Origin: Prevotella sp.
GTDB lineage: Bacteria > Bacteroidota > Bacteroidia > Bacteroidales > Bacteroidaceae
Direction: 5' to 3'
NCBI GenBank assembly: GCA_016285245.1
Contig: JAEEQH010000004.1
Span: forward strand, 1 to 64,000
DNA length: 64,000 bases
Shown piece by piece: positions 59,200 through 64,000 of this stretch. Both the position numbers and the translations under genes were made by a program. The notes under the pieces were generated by a model. It searched no databases, was not told the origin of the DNA, and saw nothing but the letters and a program-made list of their open reading frames with translations. Each line of letters opens with the position of its first letter. The stretch's first letter is position 1.

Positions 59200-59230
59200 T
59201 TTGTTCTGCTCTCGACTTTTCGTAACTTTG
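59200..59230 (+). promoter_or_regulatory. Proximal nitroreductase promoter P2 (near-leaderless)
   Basis: TTTG (59200-59203), a 19-bp spacer and TAACTTTG (59223-59230). The ATG begins at 59235, so RNA from P2 would start at or beside the start codon. The region CTTTTGTT...TTCGTAACTTTGC looks like a duplicate of P1. Confidence 0.75.
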
Positions 59231-59234
59231 CAGC

Positions 59235-59999
59235 ATGAAAAGTATTAGTACGCGGCGGACCATCCGCCAATACGCCGACCGCGATGTCGACGAACAGTTG
59301 CTCCAGCGACTCTTCGCTGAGGCTAGTCGCACACAGACCATGGGCAATCTCCAGCTCTACTCCGTCATCGTCACCCGCTCGCCGGAGATGAAGGCGAAGT
59401 TGGCGCCCGCCCACTTCAACCAGCCGATGGTGACACAGGCGCCCGTCGTCCTCACCATCGTCGCCGACTTCAACCGCACATCGACTTGGGCACGCTGCCG
59501 GAACGCCGTTCCTGGATATGACAATTTTTTGTCATTTATCAACGCCGCCACCGACGCATTGCTCTTCACGCAGACACTCTGCAACCTCATGGATGAGGAG
59601 GGACTCGGCTACTGTTATCTGGGCACCACCGTCTACCAGCCTCAACAGATCATCGACCTGTTCCATCTGCCACAACTCACTTTCCCTGTGGCTACTCTGA
59701 CCGTTGGATGGCCCGCCGAGGAGCCGCCGCTCACAGACCGCTTGTCCGTCGACGCCTTCGTCCACGAGGAGCGTTACAACGACTACTTAGGCGCAGACAT
59801 CGACCGTCTTTACGCGGAGAAAGAGCACCTGCCAGAGAATCAAAAATTCGTACAAATCAACAACAAGGAGACACTGGCACAAATCTTCACCGACATCCGC
59901 TATACCCGCAAGGACAACGAGGCAATGTCGCGCACTCTCCTCGACGCCCTTTGCCGCCAAGGTTTTCTGCAAAGACGGCGCGACGGCTTCGACGTCTAA
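59235..59999 (+). CDS. Nitroreductase-family FMN oxidoreductase
   Basis: 254 aa. Nitroreductase start ISTRRTIRQYADRDVDEQLL, then EASRTQTMGNLQLYSVIVTR, AATDALLFTQTLCNLMDEEG, LGYCYLGTTV, and PVATLTVGWPAEEPPLTDRL. This is the NfsA/FRase-like branch that reduces nitro- or quinone-type substrates with NAD(P)H through bound FMN. The N-terminal Arg-rich motif is needed for FMN, so the ATG at 59235 is the real start although it is only 4 nt from the P2 -7 box. Cytoplasmic, monocistronic; physiological substrate unknown. Confidence 0.9.
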   Translation: MKSISTRRTIRQYADRDVDEQLLQRLFAEASRTQTMGNLQLYSVIVTRSPEMKAKLAPAHFNQPMVTQAPVVLTIVADFNRTSTWARCRNAVPGYDNFLSFINAATDALLFTQTLCNLMDEEGLGYCYLGTTVYQPQQIIDLFHLPQLTFPVATLTVGWPAEEPPLTDRLSVDAFVHEERYNDYLGADIDRLYAEKEHLPENQKFVQINNKETLAQIFTDIRYTRKDNEAMSRTLLDALCRQGFLQRRRDGFDV

Positions 60000-60054
60000 A
60001 ACACCCCAAACCCTTGATTTATATCAAGAAATTAAGGGTAGTACAAAAATTTTT

Positions 60055-60071
60055 GTCATATTATATATGAC
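60055..60071. promoter_or_regulatory. 17-bp palindrome upstream of the fimbrial -7 box
   Basis: GTCATAT-TAT-ATATGAC is a perfect inverted repeat lying 16 bp upstream of TATCTTTG, overlapping where a -33 element would be. Candidate operator for the fimbrial operon. Confidence 0.45.
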
Positions 60072-60087
60072 TTGTCAGAATTTTTAC

Positions 60088-60095
60088 TATCTTTG
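60088..60095 (+). promoter_or_regulatory. -7 box of the fimbrial operon
   Basis: TATCTTTG followed by CGC; no TTTG is present at the 19-21-bp position, which suggests regulator-dependent use. Confidence 0.55.
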
Positions 60096-60130
60096 CGCTT
60101 CAAGAGGTGTAGAAAAAAGAGCGACAAAAG

Positions 60131-61678
60131 ATGGTAAAAGGCAGAATCATAGAAAAAACGATGGCTACGGAAGCAGCAAAACTGCTGCTTTTGGGCTTCG
60201 TTTTGCTATGCTCCGCCATCCTTTCCGCGAAGGGCACCGAAACGCCCATTGACACGGCCTTCTACGCCCATTACCCCTACATCCGCTTCGTCAGCGACGC
60301 CGACATCGCCGAGATGACCGACGAGCAGTTCCATGCCATCGCCGCAAAGGTGGCCTTTGCCATCAACAAGGCCGAGCCGGCAGCAGGCAGCCAGATACTG
60401 ACGGAGCTGCAGGGCAGCGTCCTGCCACGCATCAACGAGGACAGCCTGGAGTTGGCCTACATGATTGTGAGAGGCGCCGCCTCGCCCGACGGCCCGTACG
60501 CCAACAACAAGGCACTCGGCGAGCGGCGTGCCAAGTGGCTGTTCGATTTCATCCGCCAACAGCTGCGGTTCCCCGTCAACGAGAAGAAGTTCCGCCTCGA
60601 CAGCGAGGCAGAGGACTACCGTACCCTCGCCTTCCTCATGCGCCAGGCCAACGACAAGGACTACGGTTTCGTGAAGGCGCTGTGCGACAGCATCCTGCCC
60701 AACGGCGACATCGCCAACCTGAAGAGCGCGCTCCAGACGACACAGGACGGTCAGCTGTGGAAGCGGCTGAACAAGGAGTACTTCCACCATCTGCGCACGG
60801 CCCGCATCGTACTCTTCTTCAAGAAGTATGAGGGCGAGAAGATGGAGGTGGCGCCCATAGCCCAGCCCATTCAGGTGGTAGAGCGGCCGAAGGTGGAGCC
60901 GACGGAGCCCGTGATGCCCGTCGTAGAGCCCATTGCCCCCGCCGAGCCGCCGTTGGCCGACACCCTCGCCCGCCGCGAGGTGCTTGCCATCAAGACCAAC
61001 CTGCTGTTCTACGGCGTCTATATGCCCGGCTACAACCGCTGGTGCCCCATCCCGAACGTGGCCGTCGAGTACTACCCGAAGAAAGGCCACTTCACCTTTG
61101 GCGCCTCGTTCGATATGCCGTGGTGGCAGGACTACGATGCCCACAAGTACTTCCAGATACGCAACTACCAGTTGGAGACCCGGTATTACCTCAAAGCCCA
61201 TAGGCCCCATGAGTCCCATGAGACCTATGAGACCCATAGGACCAATGGGACCTATAAGGCACCCGCCTATGCGGGCTGGTACCTCCAGGGCTACGTCCAC
61301 GGCGGTGTCTTCGGCATCTGCTTCGATGCCGACCGCGGCTGGGTGGGCGAAGGCTATGGTGGCGGCATCGGCGCGGGCTACGTGATGCCCGTGAGCCGCA
61401 ACGGCCACTGGCGTCTGGAGTTCGGTTTGCAGGCCGGATTCTTCCGCTGCAAGTACGACCCCTACCAGTACGAGAACCCCGTGGACCCGTCGTATCAGGA
61501 CAACCTGTACTACTACAAGTGGAATCTGGAACCGTCGCTCTTCAAGAAGCGCCAGTACCGCTGGAACTGGATCGGTCCCACGCGCATCGGCGTCACCCTG
61601 TCGTACGATCTGCTGTACAAGAGAATCCAGAAGCGTGGCGTGAGCTTCAAGTCGAAAGAAAGGAGGGCCGAGCCATGA
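60131..61678 (+). CDS. OmpA-like / DUF3575 protein, first gene of a fimbrial operon (515 aa)
   Basis: Exported: a hydrophobic core KLLLLGFVLLCSAILSAKG follows either ATG 60131 or the in-frame ATG 60161. About 40-245 is an OmpA-like, cell-wall-linked region with IVRGAASPDGPYANNKALGE, then RRAKWLFDFIRQQ. A proline-rich linker follows (VERPKVEPTEPVMPVVEPIA). From ~285 comes a DUF3575 β-barrel-like domain (VLAIKTNLLFYGVYMPGYNR; NVAVEYYPKKGHFTFGASFD). A seven-unit 9-bp repeat is translated inside a loop of the barrel (AHRPHESHETYETHRTNGTY). DUF3575 proteins accompany Bacteroidales fimbrillin genes and may anchor or help assemble fimbriae. Its stop overlaps the next gene by 4 bp. Confidence 0.82.
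   Translation: MVKGRIIEKTMATEAAKLLLLGFVLLCSAILSAKGTETPIDTAFYAHYPYIRFVSDADIAEMTDEQFHAIAAKVAFAINKAEPAAGSQILTELQGSVLPRINEDSLELAYMIVRGAASPDGPYANNKALGERRAKWLFDFIRQQLRFPVNEKKFRLDSEAEDYRTLAFLMRQANDKDYGFVKALCDSILPNGDIANLKSALQTTQDGQLWKRLNKEYFHHLRTARIVLFFKKYEGEKMEVAPIAQPIQVVERPKVEPTEPVMPVVEPIAPAEPPLADTLARREVLAIKTNLLFYGVYMPGYNRWCPIPNVAVEYYPKKGHFTFGASFDMPWWQDYDAHKYFQIRNYQLETRYYLKAHRPHESHETYETHRTNGTYKAPAYAGWYLQGYVHGGVFGICFDADRGWVGEGYGGGIGAGYVMPVSRNGHWRLEFGLQAGFFRCKYDPYQYENPVDPSYQDNLYYYKWNLEPSLFKKRQYRWNWIGPTRIGVTLSYDLLYKRIQKRGVSFKSKERRAEP
61198..61260. repeat. 9-bp-period micro-repeat inside the DUF3575 gene
   Basis: Seven degenerate nonamers (cataggccc, ccatgagtc, ccatgagac, ctatgagac, ccataggac, caatgggac, ctataaggc type). 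Frame-neutral; it encodes a His/Glu/Thr-rich loop. Confidence 0.8.
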
Positions 61679-62874
61679 AGAAGTTCATAAGACTCATAGG
61701 ACTCATCGGTCTGATAGGCTGCAGCCCCGAGCCGCCGCTGCACCTCTTCGACGGCGGCACCATGGACCTCGACATGCCGATGGTGAAGGTCGACCTCGAC
61801 GCCTACTGGGACTACGAGGTCATCTACAGCCAGTACGACGTCGTCTACGGTATCTACGACTGGCGCGCCGAGTGGCACTACGACTGGGACCTCTTCGACA
61901 CACAGCTCTGGGGCAACATCGGCTACAGCCAGCCCGACGCGTTCATGCTGCGCCGCTACTATACCGGTTCGGAGCCCTACGTGCCCCACACGAAGGTCTA
62001 CGCCAACACCGTCAAGGGCAGCACGTTCCACGGGCAGTACAGCTGGGGCTTCTGGGACATCCTCGTGTGGAACGACGTCAGCACACCCGACGGCGTGCAG
62101 AGCCTGAACTTCGACGAGACGACGACCCTCGACTCCGTCTTCGTCTTCACCAACCAGTCGATGAGTGCCGCCCGCTATCAGGCGCCCCGCTACACCCGCG
62201 CCTTCTACCAGCCCGAGGAGCTGTTCTCGGCCTACGAGCAGGGCATCGAGATCAACCGCGACCTCACGGGCTTCGAGTACGACCCCGTGCGGAACGTCTA
62301 CGTCAAGAAGCTGGCCATGGTGCTCGAGCCCGTCACCTACATCTACCTGACACAGGTCATCCTGCACCACAATAACGGGCGCATCACCGCCGTCGACGGC
62401 AACGCGAACCTCTCGGGCATGGCCCGCTCGGCAAACCTGAACACGGGCACCGCCGGCGACGATGCTGTCACCGTGTACTACTATGTGAACATGAAGAAGG
62501 ATATGCCGCTCGTGCCCTACGGCACACCGGCCGACGACCCGATACGCCTCACCGCCGAACGTGCCGACATCGTCGGCGGCCGCCTGACCACCTTCGGCAT
62601 GTGCAGTCAGACACCCCGTAACATCCACCATGTCAACGAGGTGACCGACAAGAACCGTCACTACATGGACGTGACGATGCAGTTCAACAACGGTATGGAC
62701 TCCACCTTCGTCTTCGACGTCACCCAGCAGGTGCGCGAACACTGGAAGGGCGGTGTCATCACCGTCGACCTCGACCTCGACACCATCCCGATGCCCAGCC
62801 GCAAGGGCGGCAGCGGCTTCGACGCCGTTGTCAAGGATGTGGAGGACGGCGGTACCCACGAATTCGATTTGTAA
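61675..62874 (+). CDS. DUF5119 fimbrial-locus lipoprotein
   Basis: 399 aa. It starts in the ATGA overlap with the DUF3575 gene. Signal MKKFIRLIGLIGLIGCSPEP with lipobox LIGC. The Leu-Ile-Gly core is encoded by four 9-bp repeats (61684-61719). The body is β-rich (VKVDLDAYWDYEVIYSQYDV; EWHYDWDLFDTQLWGNIGYS) and matches the DUF5119 family as I recall it: minor, Mfa-like proteins encoded between DUF3575 and fimbrillin genes. Probably an accessory or anchor subunit of the fimbria on the outer membrane. Confidence 0.82.
   Translation: MKKFIRLIGLIGLIGCSPEPPLHLFDGGTMDLDMPMVKVDLDAYWDYEVIYSQYDVVYGIYDWRAEWHYDWDLFDTQLWGNIGYSQPDAFMLRRYYTGSEPYVPHTKVYANTVKGSTFHGQYSWGFWDILVWNDVSTPDGVQSLNFDETTTLDSVFVFTNQSMSAARYQAPRYTRAFYQPEELFSAYEQGIEINRDLTGFEYDPVRNVYVKKLAMVLEPVTYIYLTQVILHHNNGRITAVDGNANLSGMARSANLNTGTAGDDAVTVYYYVNMKKDMPLVPYGTPADDPIRLTAERADIVGGRLTTFGMCSQTPRNIHHVNEVTDKNRHYMDVTMQFNNGMDSTFVFDVTQQVREHWKGGVITVDLDLDTIPMPSRKGGSGFDAVVKDVEDGGTHEFDL
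61684..61719. repeat. 9-bp-period micro-repeat encoding a lipoprotein signal core
   Basis: ttcataaga, ctcatagga, ctcatcggt, ctgataggc: four nonamers giving IRLIGLIGLIG just before the lipobox Cys. Confidence 0.85.
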
Positions 62875-62923
62875 ACGAAATAACAAGAAACAAAATAGTA
62901 TTAACCTTCAAAAGATTTGAGTT

Positions 62924-64000
62924 ATGAAAAAGATGAATTATTTCCTCGCCGCTGTCGGAGCCATCATGATGGCTACCAGCTGCACCAACGACGAGTTTAC
63001 GGGCGAGAGCTCGGGAACAACGTCCCAGACGAAGGAAGAGTCGCCCATCCTCTTCAGCGGAGGAGCAAGCAACCTGACACGTGCCGACCTCTACGGAGAA
63101 GCTGCCGCCACGAAACTGGGCAACAAGTTTGTGGTATATGGTACCAAGCACTTTGCTGCAGAAGACAAAACTGCAACGAATGATGCTATTGCATTCAAGA
63201 ACTTCCAGGTTGAGTGGACTGCCAACACCGCAGGAACCACAGAGTCCAACTCCAGCGACTGGGAGTACGTTGGCAAAACGGCATACGATGTCATTTCAAG
63301 CGCACAAACCATCAAGTATTGGGACTATAATGCGAACAATGGCTATACCTTTACGGCATTCTCCTATCATCGCAATGATACTGAAGACGGCATCTCCTAT
63401 CCTGCCAACAGTACCGACGACGATGTCTCTGTCGTAAAGACGACTGCCGACGAAAGCAGTCTCTACAACAAAGGCTATAAAGTGACCGTCAAGCAGGGTG
63501 CCACGCTGAACAACCTGTATTTCTCTGACCGCGTGCCCGTGGAGGAAGAAGACTACGATAAGACGGTGACCTTCACCTTCCGCAACATCGGTGCTAGGGT
63601 ACGTTTTGGATTCTACGAGACCGTTCCTGGCTATACTGTAAAGATCGATAACTTTTATATTGATGATGCAAATTCAGCCGTGGTTACGGATTTCGCTACT
63701 ATGAATGATGCCAAGACAGATGGTTTCTATGCTTCTTTACAGAACGTAAAGACGGCCGTCGACCAGACCATCAACGTCACCTACTATGAATCAACTACAG
63801 CTACACAAGTGATCAACCGTCCGAAAGTGAGCAATCCTAGTGCTGGCTATAACTACTATCTGAAGCTCGGTAATAGTACTGGTCTCATTAATACTGTCTT
63901 GGGAACAAGTTCTTCTTCTCCTACTTGGACTGATGGCACTACAGGTGCTTATACCCCGGTATTCCCATTTGAGGGCAACACCAATCCTCTTCTTTTGAAG
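62924..64000 (+). CDS. Fimbrillin-family lipoprotein (3' end outside window)
   Basis: 359 codons are visible and the frame is open to the edge. Lipobox ATSC (MKKMNYFLAAVGAIMMATSC, TNDE). Then FSGGASNLTRADLYGEAAAT: LTRAD is the usual region of the Arg-directed cleavage that matures Bacteroidales fimbrillins. The rest is β-sandwich-like text (WDYNANNGYTFTAFSYHRND; TFTFRNIGARVRFGFYETVP). This would be a structural or tip subunit of a type V-like fimbria, the third gene of the operon, 49 bp after DUF5119. AT content is higher than in the two upstream genes, as is common for fimbrial subunits. Confidence 0.85.
   Translation, partial: MKKMNYFLAAVGAIMMATSCTNDEFTGESSGTTSQTKEESPILFSGGASNLTRADLYGEAAATKLGNKFVVYGTKHFAAEDKTATNDAIAFKNFQVEWTANTAGTTESNSSDWEYVGKTAYDVISSAQTIKYWDYNANNGYTFTAFSYHRNDTEDGISYPANSTDDDVSVVKTTADESSLYNKGYKVTVKQGATLNNLYFSDRVPVEEEDYDKTVTFTFRNIGARVRFGFYETVPGYTVKIDNFYIDDANSAVVTDFATMNDAKTDGFYASLQNVKTAVDQTINVTYYESTTATQVINRPKVSNPSAGYNYYLKLGNSTGLINTVLGTSSSSPTWTDGTTGAYTPVFPFEGNTNPLLLK

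Overview
The window looks like chromosomal DNA of a gut- or rumen-type Bacteroidales, most likely Prevotellaceae. The reasons are: repeated Bacteroidota promoters (TTTG, a 19-21 bp spacer, TAnnTTTG); two SusC/SusD pairs; fasciclin lipoproteins; secreted proteins ending in GLYIxNGKKVVIK-like tails; a DUF3575/DUF5119/fimbrillin operon; and many genes joined by 4-bp ATGA overlaps. No rRNA, tRNA, integrase, CRISPR array or full-length IS was seen.

Layout. (1) 1-12,330 is an accessory region, visibly more AT-rich in 1.5-7.3 kb. It holds the tail of a secreted protein with a small acidic peptide, a DUF2461 gene, an orphan HTH antitoxin behind a 29-codon toxin-like remnant, two paralogous 'large secreted protein + small acidic peptide' cassettes, and a three-gene putative defence operon (DUF6922-like protein, AbiEii-like nucleotidyltransferase, and a 1338-aa protein with NERD, Dna2/Cas4-like nuclease and SF1 helicase parts). 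A ~25-27-bp repeat sits at four module boundaries. (2) 12.5-15.4 kb: a two-gene operon for a small secreted protein and an LRR/thioredoxin-like/M64 peptidase. (3) 15.4-40.0 kb: a minus-strand polysaccharide-utilisation locus, probably for rhamnogalacturonan pectin: fasciclin, SusC, SusD, two fasciclins, SusC, SusD, PL11 lyase with autotransporter-like repeats, SGNH esterase, and a carboxylesterase with its own promoter. (4) 40.0-50.7 kb: an unusual ~280-bp inverted-repeat element enclosing a 21-bp palindromic array, a secreted multidomain protein, and a divergent pair of PL11 lyases. (5) 50.7-59.2 kb: an MG2-like protein and housekeeping genes (dnaA, MCE transporter subunit, amidase, folB, an RNR-related protein). 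(6) 59.2-64.0 kb: a nitroreductase and the start of a fimbrial operon.

How it fits together. The PUL genes would capture pectin at the outer membrane (SusC/D with fasciclin lipoproteins), cut the rhamnogalacturonan backbone (three PL11 enzymes) and remove ester groups (SGNH and carboxylesterase). No GH105, GH28 or sensor regulator is present, so the rest of the pathway lies elsewhere. The least explained parts are the inverted-repeat/21-bp-array element at 40.1-40.4 kb, the boundary repeats and peptide cassettes at 1.4-7.2 kb, the triple-domain nuclease-helicase operon, and the 7-, 8- and 9-bp-period micro-repeats that fill operon spacers and enter coding regions, including several signal peptides.
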